Source: CALKJU01 sp046349355 (GTDB lineage: Bacteria > Pseudomonadota > Alphaproteobacteria > Geminicoccales > Geminicoccaceae). Taken from it: a stretch of 64,000 nucleotides of DNA. Below are positions 6,505-13,805 of the stretch, one piece after another; positions within the stretch are counted from its first letter, which is position 1, and each line of letters begins with the position of its first letter. The position numbers and the translations under genes are program-made. The stretch is from positions 10,052-74,051 of the forward strand of contig JAXMCM010000030.1 in the NCBI GenBank assembly GCA_046349355.1. The letters are read 5' to 3'. A model generated the notes under the pieces. The model did not search any database. It saw only the letters and a program-made list of their open reading frames with translations, and was not told the DNA's origin.

Positions 6505-8592
6505 TTGAGCCGCAAGCTGCCGACGGTGCATGACGTCGCCCGTCATGCCGGCGTGTCGCCGGCGACGGTGTCGAACGCCCTGGGCGGACGCCGGGCCGTG
6601 GCGCCGGAGTTGGCGGCACGGGTCCAACAGGCCGTCGAGGCGCTGGGCTACGTCAAGGACAGCGCCGCCTCCAGCCTGCGCAGCCGCCAGCCGGCCGTGG
6701 TCGGCGCCGTCGTCCCCGATCTGGCCAACCCGTTCTTCGCCCGCTTCGTCGCGACGCTGGAGCGACTCGCCCAGGAGGACGGCTACACGCTGCTCGCCAC
6801 CGGCTCGGCCGGCGACGCCACGACCGAGGCGGCGCGGCTGCGGGCGCTGGTCGCCTGGCGGCCGGCGGGCGTCGTGGCGATCCCGGTCGACGACCGCTTC
6901 GCCGCCCGTGCCATCGTCGCCGCGGCCGGCGTCCCGGTGGTGGTGGCCGACCGCATCCCCGACCGGGCGGACTGCGACGTGGTCGCGGTCGACAACATGG
7001 CGGCGGCGGCCCGCGCGATGCGCCACCTGCTGGCGCAGGGCCACGGCTCGATCCTCGTCGTCGCCTCGTCGCGCGAGCTGAGCAACATCCGCGAGCGGCT
7101 GGCCGGCATCGAGGCCGCGGCCGCCGAGGCGCCGGCCGGCCGGCGCATCGAGACCGTCGAGGCCGGGTTCGATCCGGCGGGCGTTCGCGCCGTCCTCGAC
7201 CGGTGCCTCACGGCCCCGGAGCCGCCGACGGCGATCCTGTCGCTCACCGTCGACACGACGCTGGGCGCGCTGGGCGCCATCGCCGCGACGGCGGCGGCCG
7301 CGCCCGGCGGGATCGCCCTCGTCAGCTTCGACGACTACGAATGGATGCGGGTCGCCAGCCCGGCCATCACCGCCGTCGGCCAGCCCATCGAGGCGATGGC
7401 CGACACGGTCTGGCAGCGCCTGCGCTCGCGCATCGGCGGCGACACCTCGCCGCCGCGGGAATTCCGGCTCGCCTGCTCGTTCGAGGTGCGTGCCTCGAGC
7501 GGCCGGCGGCCCGGTTCGGCGCCATCCGTCGCGCGCCCATCAAGCGACGGAATCGTCAGGTCCACTTCAGGGAGGACTAGCATGACAATCACGAGGCGTT
7601 CCGCCCTTACCCTCGCCACCGGCATCATCGCCGCCGGCACGCTGCCGGGCCTGACCCGGTACGCCGTCGCCCAGGACAAGCCCGAGATCGTCACGGTCGT
7701 GAAGATCGGCGGCATCCCGTGGTTCAACGCCATGGAGGTCGGCATCAAGAAGGAGGGCGAGGCCCTCGGCGTCGACGCGTCGATGATCGGCCCGACCCAG
7801 GCCGACGCGGCGCAGCAGGTCCGCGCCGTCGAGGACCTGATCGCCCGCAAGGTCGACGTCATCGCCGTCGTGCCGAACGACGCCACCGCGCTGGAGCCGG
7901 TGTTCAAGCGCGCCCAGGAAGCCGGCATCAAGGTGCTGACGCACGAGAGCCCGGACCAGAAGTTCAACGACTGGAACGTCGAGCTGACCACCGTCGACGG
8001 CTTCGGCGAGACGCACATGGAGGCGCTCGCCAAGGCCATGGGCGGCGAGGGCAAGTACATCGTCTACGTCGGCTCGCTGACGGTGCCGCTGCACAACAAG
8101 TGGGCCGACGCCGCGATCGCCCTCCAGAAGGCCAAGTATCCGAAGATGGAGCTGGTCGCCGACCGCTTCGGCGTCGCCGAGAGCCTCGACGACAGCTACA
8201 AGACGGCGCTCGACCAGATGCGCGCCAATCCCGACCTCAAGGGCATCCTCGCCTTCGGCTCGCAGGGGCCGATCGGCGCCGCCCGGGCGGTCGAGGAGAA
8301 GGGCAAGGAGGAGAGCGTCGCCGTCGTCGGGCCGTTCTCGCCGGGCCAGGGTGCGAAGTACATCAAGTCCGGCGCCATCCGCGAAGGGTTCATCTGGAAC
8401 CCGATGCAGGCCGGCGAGACGATCGTCTACATCGGCAACATGCTGGCCAAGGGCGAGACCCCGACCGACGGCATGGAGCTGCCGGGCCTCGGCAAGGTCT
8501 CGGTCAATCCCGAGACCCGCAACATCCTCGCCCAGAAGCTGCAGCCCATCAACAAGGACACCATCGACGAGCTCGTCGGCATGGGGCTCTGA
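6505..8592 (+). CDS. LacI-family regulator whose frame continues into the sugar-binding protein (fused ORF)
   Basis: Residues 1-24 (KLPTVHDVARHAGVSPATVS) form the LacI helix-turn-helix; about 25-55 is the hinge (NALGGRRAV ... ALGYVKDSAASSLRS); about 60-335 is a periplasmic-binding-like effector domain (VVGAVVPDLANPFFARFV, IALVSFDDYEWM). A normal LacI protein would end near residue 335-345. Here no stop occurs, and the frame enters the start codon of the binding protein at 7582, giving 695 codons. TTG at 6505 is taken as the start because it precedes the helix-turn-helix directly and follows ACGAGG. Either the regulator is truly fused to its transporter's binding protein, or one base in its 3' end is wrong: stops exist in both other frames next to 7582. 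The binding protein has its own ribosome site, so it can also be made alone. Confidence 0.8.
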   Translation: MSRKLPTVHDVARHAGVSPATVSNALGGRRAVAPELAARVQQAVEALGYVKDSAASSLRSRQPAVVGAVVPDLANPFFARFVATLERLAQEDGYTLLATGSAGDATTEAARLRALVAWRPAGVVAIPVDDRFAARAIVAAAGVPVVVADRIPDRADCDVVAVDNMAAAARAMRHLLAQGHGSILVVASSRELSNIRERLAGIEAAAAEAPAGRRIETVEAGFDPAGVRAVLDRCLTAPEPPTAILSLTVDTTLGALGAIAATAAAAPGGIALVSFDDYEWMRVASPAITAVGQPIEAMADTVWQRLRSRIGGDTSPPREFRLACSFEVRASSGRRPGSAPSVARPSSDGIVRSTSGRTSMTITRRSALTLATGIIAAGTLPGLTRYAVAQDKPEIVTVVKIGGIPWFNAMEVGIKKEGEALGVDASMIGPTQADAAQQVRAVEDLIARKVDVIAVVPNDATALEPVFKRAQEAGIKVLTHESPDQKFNDWNVELTTVDGFGETHMEALAKAMGGEGKYIVYVGSLTVPLHNKWADAAIALQKAKYPKMELVADRFGVAESLDDSYKTALDQMRANPDLKGILAFGSQGPIGAARAVEEKGKEESVAVVGPFSPGQGAKYIKSGAIREGFIWNPMQAGETIVYIGNMLAKGETPTDGMELPGLGKVSVNPETRNILAQKLQPINKDTIDELVGMGL
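7571..7577 (+). promoter_or_regulatory. ribosome binding site of the sugar-binding protein
   Basis: GGAGGAC, preceded by another G, ending 4 nt before the ATG at 7582. This strong internal site supports independent initiation of the binding protein inside the fused frame. Confidence 0.6.
7582..8592 (+). CDS. sugar ABC transporter periplasmic binding protein (PF13407, LsrB/RhaS-like)
   Basis: A 336-residue exported binding protein that captures a sugar for the importer encoded next. The signal peptide has twin arginines (MTITRRSALTLATG, ending near YAVAQ at about 31), so Tat export is possible. The mature protein shows the type I fold: TVVKIGGIPWFNAMEVG, GPTQADAAQQVRAVEDL, VDVIAVVPNDA and ILAFGSQGPIGAA, nearest by eye to the LsrB/RhaS branch. 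It is followed by a perfect hairpin and then the ATPase and two permeases. The epimerase at the operon end suggests a ketohexose such as psicose, tagatose or a related rare sugar; this is inference. Confidence 0.9.
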   Translation: MTITRRSALTLATGIIAAGTLPGLTRYAVAQDKPEIVTVVKIGGIPWFNAMEVGIKKEGEALGVDASMIGPTQADAAQQVRAVEDLIARKVDVIAVVPNDATALEPVFKRAQEAGIKVLTHESPDQKFNDWNVELTTVDGFGETHMEALAKAMGGEGKYIVYVGSLTVPLHNKWADAAIALQKAKYPKMELVADRFGVAESLDDSYKTALDQMRANPDLKGILAFGSQGPIGAARAVEEKGKEESVAVVGPFSPGQGAKYIKSGAIREGFIWNPMQAGETIVYIGNMLAKGETPTDGMELPGLGKVSVNPETRNILAQKLQPINKDTIDELVGMGL

Positions 8593-8599
8593 GGCATCC

Positions 8600-8623
8600 G
8601 GCCGGGGAGTCCGCTCCCCGGCC
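8600..8623 (+). terminator. intercistronic hairpin after the sugar-binding protein gene
   Basis: GGCCGGGGAG pairs perfectly with CTCCCCGGCC around a TCCG loop, 7 nt after the stop and 19 nt before the ATPase start. Such hairpins protect or partly terminate the message, so that the binding protein is made in excess over the membrane components. Confidence 0.6.
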
Positions 8624-8642
8624 ACCCTTGTCGGGACGCGCC

Positions 8643-10133
8643 ATGGCCGAACCGTTCCTGCAGATGGCCGGCGTCAGCAAGCGCTTCGGCGGCGTGCTGG
8701 CACTCGACCGCATCGACTGGGACGTCCTGCCCGGCGAGGTGCACTGCCTCGTCGGCGAGAACGGCTGCGGCAAGTCCACCCTGATCAAGCTGGCCTCGGG
8801 CGTGCACCAGCCGGACGCCGGCTCGACCATCCGCATCGCCGGCCGGACCTACGACCGGCTCGACCCGGCGACCGCCAAGGCCGCCGGCATCCAGGTCATC
8901 TTCCAGGACCTGTCGCTGTTCCCGAACCTGACCGTCGCCGAGAACATCGGCATGGACCTCAACCTCGGCAGCCTCGCCCGGCCGGCGCGCTACGGCAGGA
9001 TGGCCGAGATCGCCCGGCAGGTCCTGGGCCGGCTGGGCTTCGCCATGGACCTCGACGCACCGGTGGCGTCGCTGCCGATCGCCCAGCGCCAGGTGGTCGC
9101 CATCTGCCGCGGCCTCGCCGCCGACGCGCGGCTGCTGTTCATGGACGAGCCGACCGCGTCGCTGACCCGCGCCGAGGTCAGGTCGCTGATGGCGATCGTC
9201 GCCCGGCTCAAGGCCGAGGGCATCGCCGTCGTCTTCGTCTCGCACCGGCTCGACGAGGTGGTCGAGGTCGCCGAGCGGGTGACGGTGATGCGCGACGGCC
9301 GCAAGGTCGGCACCTGGCCGGTGGCCGAGGTCGACGCGCGCCGCATCGGCAGCCTGATGACCGGCCTGCAGATCGAGCACGTCCTGCACGCCCGCGACCT
9401 CGCCGACCGGCCGCCGGTGCTGGAGGTGCGGAACCTGACCCGCGACGGCGAGTACGAAGACGTCTCGCTGACCATCCGCAAGGGCGAGATCCTGGGACTG
9501 ACCGGCCTGCTCGGCGCCGGCCGCACCGAGCTGGCGCTGTCGCTGTTCGGCATGACCCGGCCCGACGGCGGCTCGATCCGCCTCGACGGCCGGGACCTGC
9601 GGGTCGACTCGAACCAGGACGCGATCCGCGCCGGCATCGCCTACGTCTCCGAGGACCGGCTCAACCTCGGCCTCAACATGCGCCAGTCGATCCAGGACAA
9701 CATCGTCCTCGCGGTGCTGCAGCGGCTGGCCGGTGCCCTGGGCTGGATCGCCGAGGGCCGGCGGGCCGACACCGCGCGGCAATGGGTCGAGCGGCTGAAG
9801 ATCAAGGTCGGCGGGCTGGCGCTGCCGGTGCAGACCCTGTCCGGCGGCAACCAGCAGCGCGTGGTGCTGGCCAAGTGGCTGGCGACCCGGCCCAAGGTGC
9901 TGATCCTCGACAGCCCGACCGTCGGCGTCGACGTCGGCAACAAGCAGGCGATCTACGACATCGTCCGCGACCTCGCTGCCGAAGGCGTCGCCATCCTGAT
10001 GATCTCGGACGAGATTCCCGAGGTCTACTACAACTGCGACCGCGTCCTGCACATGCGCGCCGGCCGGATCGTCGACGAGGCGGTACCCGGCCGGATCGGC
10101 GAGCACGCGCTCGAGGAGCGGGTCTATGCCTGA
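8643..10133 (+). CDS. sugar ABC importer double ATPase (RbsA/LsrA type)
   Basis: A 496-residue cytoplasmic ATPase with two fused nucleotide-binding domains, typical of the carbohydrate uptake (CUT2) family. Domain 1 has Walker A GENGCGKST at residues 38-46 and Walker B LLFMDEPTASL. Domain 2 has the usual degenerate Walker A (GLLGAGRTE), an intact signature LSGGNQQRVVLAKW and a variant Walker B in which Ser replaces the catalytic Glu (LILDSPTVGVD). That asymmetry is normal for the family, where only one site hydrolyses ATP well. The ATG at 8643 follows the intercistronic hairpin; the gene overlaps the next permease by 8 nt. Confidence 0.94.
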   Translation: MAEPFLQMAGVSKRFGGVLALDRIDWDVLPGEVHCLVGENGCGKSTLIKLASGVHQPDAGSTIRIAGRTYDRLDPATAKAAGIQVIFQDLSLFPNLTVAENIGMDLNLGSLARPARYGRMAEIARQVLGRLGFAMDLDAPVASLPIAQRQVVAICRGLAADARLLFMDEPTASLTRAEVRSLMAIVARLKAEGIAVVFVSHRLDEVVEVAERVTVMRDGRKVGTWPVAEVDARRIGSLMTGLQIEHVLHARDLADRPPVLEVRNLTRDGEYEDVSLTIRKGEILGLTGLLGAGRTELALSLFGMTRPDGGSIRLDGRDLRVDSNQDAIRAGIAYVSEDRLNLGLNMRQSIQDNIVLAVLQRLAGALGWIAEGRRADTARQWVERLKIKVGGLALPVQTLSGGNQQRVVLAKWLATRPKVLILDSPTVGVDVGNKQAIYDIVRDLAAEGVAILMISDEIPEVYYNCDRVLHMRAGRIVDEAVPGRIGEHALEERVYA

Positions 10134-11127
10134 GCGCCTCGCCCGGCTGCGCGGCCGCACCGAGACCTGGCTGGCGCTGGTCCTGCTCCTGCTCTGCATC
10201 GTCTGGAGCGTGCTGTCGCCCTGGTTCCTGACGCTCTCGAACCTGGTCGACATCGTCGAGACCTATTCGGTGACCGCGATCCTCGCCATGGGCGTGTTCG
10301 TGGTGCTGGTCTCGGGCGGCATCGACATCTCGTTCGCCGCCACCGCCTCGGTGGTCCAGTACGTGGCCGCCTGGGCGGCGACGGCGCTGGGCCTGCCGCC
10401 CTGGATCTGCCTGCCGGCCGGGCTGCTGATCGGCCTGGCGCTGGGCTGCTTCAACGCCGCGGTGATCTACCACCTGCGGATCACCTCGATCATCGTCACC
10501 ATCGCGACGCAGAGCCTGTTCTTCGCGCTGCTGATGTGGACCAGCGGCGGCAAGCTGATCTCGGTGCTGCCCGACTGGTGGGCCGACCGCATCGTCTTCT
10601 TCCAGACCCGCGACGCCAACGACGACCTCGTCCGGATCACCCTGCCGATCGTCGTCGCCCTGGGGGCGGTCGTGCTGACCTGGCTGCTGATGAACCGCAG
10701 CACCGCCGGCCGGCAGCTCTACGCCATGGGCGGCAACCCCGAGGCGGCGCGCCGGCTCGGCATCGACATCGGCAAGATGCACTACCTGGCCTTCGGCTAC
10801 ATGGGCCTGCTGGCGGGCCTCGCCGGCCTCGTCCAGGCGCACCGCGTCGGGCAGAGCGTGCCCAACGCCATGGTCGGCGGCGAGCTCAACGTGCTGGCGG
10901 CGGCGGTGCTCGGCGGCGCCAGCCTGATGGGCGGCATCGGCTCGGTCGGCGGCGTGCTGCTCGGCATCCTGCTGCTGGCGGTGCTGCAGAACGGGCTGAA
11001 CCTGCTGGGCGTCTCGCCCTACTTCTTCCAGATCGTGATCGGCCTCGTGATCCTCGTCTCGACCTCGATCACCGGGCTGTCGAGCCGGCCGCAGCGCCGC
11101 CGCCGCGCCGAGGCCGCGCATGCGTGA
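10126..11127 (+). CDS. sugar ABC importer permease 1 (RbsC/LsrC type)
   Basis: A 333-residue permease of the BPD_transp_2 family with eight or more hydrophobic helices. The family motifs are present: FVVLVSGGIDISFAATASV near the N-terminus, LYAMGGNPEAARRLGID in the cytoplasmic loop, and LAAAVLGGASLMGGIGSVGG near the end. It overlaps both the ATPase gene (8 nt) and the second permease (8 nt), so the three are translationally coupled. It should form a heterodimeric channel with the next gene product. Confidence 0.92.
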   Translation: MPERLARLRGRTETWLALVLLLLCIVWSVLSPWFLTLSNLVDIVETYSVTAILAMGVFVVLVSGGIDISFAATASVVQYVAAWAATALGLPPWICLPAGLLIGLALGCFNAAVIYHLRITSIIVTIATQSLFFALLMWTSGGKLISVLPDWWADRIVFFQTRDANDDLVRITLPIVVALGAVVLTWLLMNRSTAGRQLYAMGGNPEAARRLGIDIGKMHYLAFGYMGLLAGLAGLVQAHRVGQSVPNAMVGGELNVLAAAVLGGASLMGGIGSVGGVLLGILLLAVLQNGLNLLGVSPYFFQIVIGLVILVSTSITGLSSRPQRRRRAEAAHA

Positions 11128-12175
11128 CAACGGCCTCGCCGAGCTGATCCGGCTGACCCGGCTGTCGAGCCCGGGCAGCGTCTCGGGCCTGCTGCTGCTG
11201 CTGCTGGCGCTGGTGATCGGCTTCTCGATCGCCCTGCCGGCGAGCTTCCCGACCTTCGGCACCGTGCAGTCGATGATGTTCCAGCTGCCGGAGCTCGGCC
11301 TGCTGGCGCTGGCCATGGTCATCCCGCTGATCTCGGGCGGCATCAACCTCGCCATCATCGCCACCACCAACCAGTGCGCGCTGCTGATGGCCTGGGTGAT
11401 GCGGGCGATGCTGTCGCCGGAGACGGCCGGGACCGAGGCCGCGCTGATCGTCTTGGCGGCGCTGGCCGTCGGTCTCGTCTACAGCCTCGTCGTCGGCAGC
11501 ATCACCGGCTACCTCGTGGCGACCATGGGGGTCCACCCGATCCTCGTGACGCTGGGCACGATGTCGCTGATCGACGGCGTCTCGATCTGGCTGACCCGCG
11601 GCACGGTGATCTCGGGCTTCCCGGAGAGCTTCCAGTTTCTCGGCAACGGGACGCTGCTGGGCCTGCCGGTGCCGTTCCTGATCTTCGTCGCCGCCGCCGT
11701 CGCCATCGGCCTCGTCCTGACCCGCACCGCCTTCGGCATCTCGGTCTACATGGTGGGCTCGAACCTCGAGGCGACGCGCTACTCGGGCGTCGACACGCGC
11801 CGGGTCATCGTCGGCATCTACACGCTGTCGAGCGTGCTCTGCTTCCTCGCCGCCGCGCTGATGGCCGCACGCTTCAACTCGGCCAGCGCCGGCTACGCCC
11901 AGTCCTACCTCCTGATCACCATCCTCGCCGCCGTGCTGGGCGGGGTCGATCCGTTCGGCGGCTTCGGCCGCATCGCCGGCCTCGTCACCGCGCTGATCGT
12001 GCTGCAGGTCATCTCCTCGGGCTTCAACCTGCTGGGCCTCAGCCAGTACCTGACGCTGGCGATCTGGGGCCTCACCCTGATCGGGGTGATGGCGGTGAAG
12101 TTCTTCATGGCGCCGGTGCTCGAGCGGGCCGCGCGCCGCCCCGATACCCCACGCAAGGAAAGTGTCGCGTCATGA
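11120..12175 (+). CDS. sugar ABC importer permease 2 (RbsC/LsrD type)
   Basis: A 351-residue permease of the same family as the preceding gene, with IPLISGGINLAIIATTNQCA, VYMVGSNLEATRYSGVDTRRV and ILAAVLGGVDPFGGFGRIAG. Two distinct permeases are typical of LsrC/LsrD-like importers and less so of ribose systems, where a homodimer is used. The TGA overlaps the ATG of the epimerase (ATGA), tying transporter and enzyme into one operon. Confidence 0.92.
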   Translation: MRDNGLAELIRLTRLSSPGSVSGLLLLLLALVIGFSIALPASFPTFGTVQSMMFQLPELGLLALAMVIPLISGGINLAIIATTNQCALLMAWVMRAMLSPETAGTEAALIVLAALAVGLVYSLVVGSITGYLVATMGVHPILVTLGTMSLIDGVSIWLTRGTVISGFPESFQFLGNGTLLGLPVPFLIFVAAAVAIGLVLTRTAFGISVYMVGSNLEATRYSGVDTRRVIVGIYTLSSVLCFLAAALMAARFNSASAGYAQSYLLITILAAVLGGVDPFGGFGRIAGLVTALIVLQVISSGFNLLGLSQYLTLAIWGLTLIGVMAVKFFMAPVLERAARRPDTPRKESVAS

Positions 12176-13023
12176 TCCGTTTCGGCATGCATGCCAGCCT
12201 GTGGACCGCGCAGTGGACGCGCGAGGCGGCCGAGAAGCTGGTGCCCGATGCGGCGAAGCACGGCCTGCAGGTGCTGGAGATCCCGGTGCTGGCGCCGGAG
12301 AGCATCGACGTGCCGCATGCCGTGGCGCTGCTGAAGCAGCACGGCATCGCTCCCACCACCTCGCTGTGCCTGCCGCCGGAGGACGCCGCCCCGATCAACC
12401 CGGCCGGGGCCGAGCGCTTCCTGCTGCGGGCGCTGGAGACGGCGCACGCGCTGGGCTCGAACATCCTGGGCGGTGTGACCTACTCCGCCCTCGGCTGGCG
12501 CTCCGGCAGCCCGCCGACCGACGCCGAGTACGCCAACATCGTCAAGGCGCTGAAGCCGGTGGCGCGGCGCGCCGCCGAGCTCGGCATGAAGGTCGGGCTC
12601 GAGCCCTGCAACCGCTACGAGACGCACCTGCTCAACACCGCCGAGCAGAGCGTGCGGCTGCTCGAGCGGATCGGCGAGCCCAACGTCACCATCCACCTCG
12701 ACACCTACCACATGAACATCGAGGAGAAGGGGATCGGCCACGGCATCAAGCGGGCCGGCCGGCATTGCGCCTACATCCACCTCTCCGAGAGCGACCGCGG
12801 CGTGCCGGGCACCGGCACCATCGACTGGAACGACGTGTTCCGCGCCATGGCCGAGAGCGGCTTTCAGGGCGACATGGTGATCGAGGCGTTCATCACCCTG
12901 CCGCCGGAGATCGCCGCCGCGCTCTCGGTCTGGCGCCCGGTCGCCCGCGACAAGGACGAGGTGCTGGAGGTCGGCGTGCCCTACCTGCGCAGCCTCGCCC
13001 GGCTGCACGGGCTGATGGCGTAG
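12172..13023 (+). CDS. sugar 3-epimerase/isomerase-like TIM barrel (tagatose/psicose 3-epimerase family)
   Basis: A 283-residue AP-endonuclease-2-type TIM barrel. The metal and base residues of ketose 3-epimerases can be followed: Glu in KVGLEPCNRYETHLLNT, Asp/His in TIHLDTYHMNIEE, His in YIHLSESDRGVPGTG, and Glu in DMVIEAFI. The segment HLSESDRGVPGTGTIDW is characteristic of the D-tagatose/D-psicose 3-epimerase branch; a hydroxypyruvate-isomerase-like role is less likely. As the last gene of the importer operon, it probably interconverts the imported ketose with a metabolisable one. It converges with the enoyl-CoA hydratase gene, 2 nt between stops. Confidence 0.85.
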   Translation: MIRFGMHASLWTAQWTREAAEKLVPDAAKHGLQVLEIPVLAPESIDVPHAVALLKQHGIAPTTSLCLPPEDAAPINPAGAERFLLRALETAHALGSNILGGVTYSALGWRSGSPPTDAEYANIVKALKPVARRAAELGMKVGLEPCNRYETHLLNTAEQSVRLLERIGEPNVTIHLDTYHMNIEEKGIGHGIKRAGRHCAYIHLSESDRGVPGTGTIDWNDVFRAMAESGFQGDMVIEAFITLPPEIAAALSVWRPVARDKDEVLEVGVPYLRSLARLHGLMA

Positions 13024-13025
13024 GC

Positions 13026-13805
13026 TCAGCGGTTCCGGAACGCCGCCTTGCGCTTCTCGCGGAAGGCGGCGACGCCCTCGCGGCCGTCCTCGGTGAAGCC
13101 GGCGACGGCACCGGCCATCGCCTCGATGGCGGCGGCCGATTCCTCGCCCTCGGCGGCGTTGACCATCAGCTTGGCGAGCTCGACCGACACCGGCGCCCGC
13201 TCGGCGATGGTGGCGGCCAGTGCCTTCGCCCGCTCCATGCCGTGCCCGGTGGGGTGAACCTCGTCGACCAGGCCGACGCGCAGGGCCTCGGCGGCGTCCA
13301 TGGGCTCGCCGGTCAGCGCCAGCCGCTTGACCGCCACCGGCCCGGCGCGACGGACGAGGCGCTGGGTGCCCGACCAGCCGGGGACGATGCCGACCCGGGC
13401 CTCGGGCAGGCCGACGCGGACATGCGCCTCGGCGATGCGGATGTCGGCGCAGGTCGCGAGCTCGAGGCCGCCGCCCAGCGCCACGCCGTTGAGCATGGCG
13501 ATCACCGGCTGGCGCAGCCGCGCCCAGGCGTCGAAGCAGCGGTGGCCGTCGCGGATCCAGCGGCGCGCGAAGGTGAGGGGATCGAGGCTGCCCCAGTCGG
13601 CGATGTCCGCCCCGGCGCAGAACGCCTTGCCGCCCTCGCCGGTGAGGATCACGGCACGGATGGCGGTGTCGCGGTCGAGCTCGCCGGCGACCTCGGCGAG
13701 GCTCGCGATCATCGCCGAGGTCAGCGCGTTGAGCTTGGCGGCACGGTCGATGGTGACGACCGCGGTGGTCCCGTCGCGCTCGAGGCGGATCGCGCCGTCA
13801 GCCAC
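13026..13805 (-). CDS. enoyl-CoA hydratase/isomerase family protein (crotonase)
   Basis: A 259-residue crotonase. Oxyanion-hole and catalytic regions are visible: KAFCAGADIADW, GGGLELATCADIR with Glu115, and PEARVGIVPGWSGTQRL with Glu135. The two glutamates 20 residues apart match hydratases that add water to 2-enoyl-CoA. The start overlaps the end of the CoA-transferase gene by 8 nt, so the pair is one transcript. With the acyl-CoA dehydrogenase and SDR on the other side of the cluster it supplies a beta-oxidation-like sequence; the actual acyl chain is unknown. Confidence 0.9.
   Translation of the reverse strand: MADGAIRLERDGTTAVVTIDRAAKLNALTSAMIASLAEVAGELDRDTAIRAVILTGEGGKAFCAGADIADWGSLDPLTFARRWIRDGHRCFDAWARLRQPVIAMLNGVALGGGLELATCADIRIAEAHVRVGLPEARVGIVPGWSGTQRLVRRAGPVAVKRLALTGEPMDAAEALRVGLVDEVHPTGHGMERAKALAATIAERAPVSVELAKLMVNAAEGEESAAAIEAMAGAVAGFTEDGREGVAAFREKRKAAFRNR

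Noticed and set aside
8427..10253. A 608-codon minus-strand frame opposite the sugar importer ATPase
   Set aside because: Same shadow pattern (Asp/Val/Gly/Leu repeats, no motifs); the plus strand carries complete ABC motifs.
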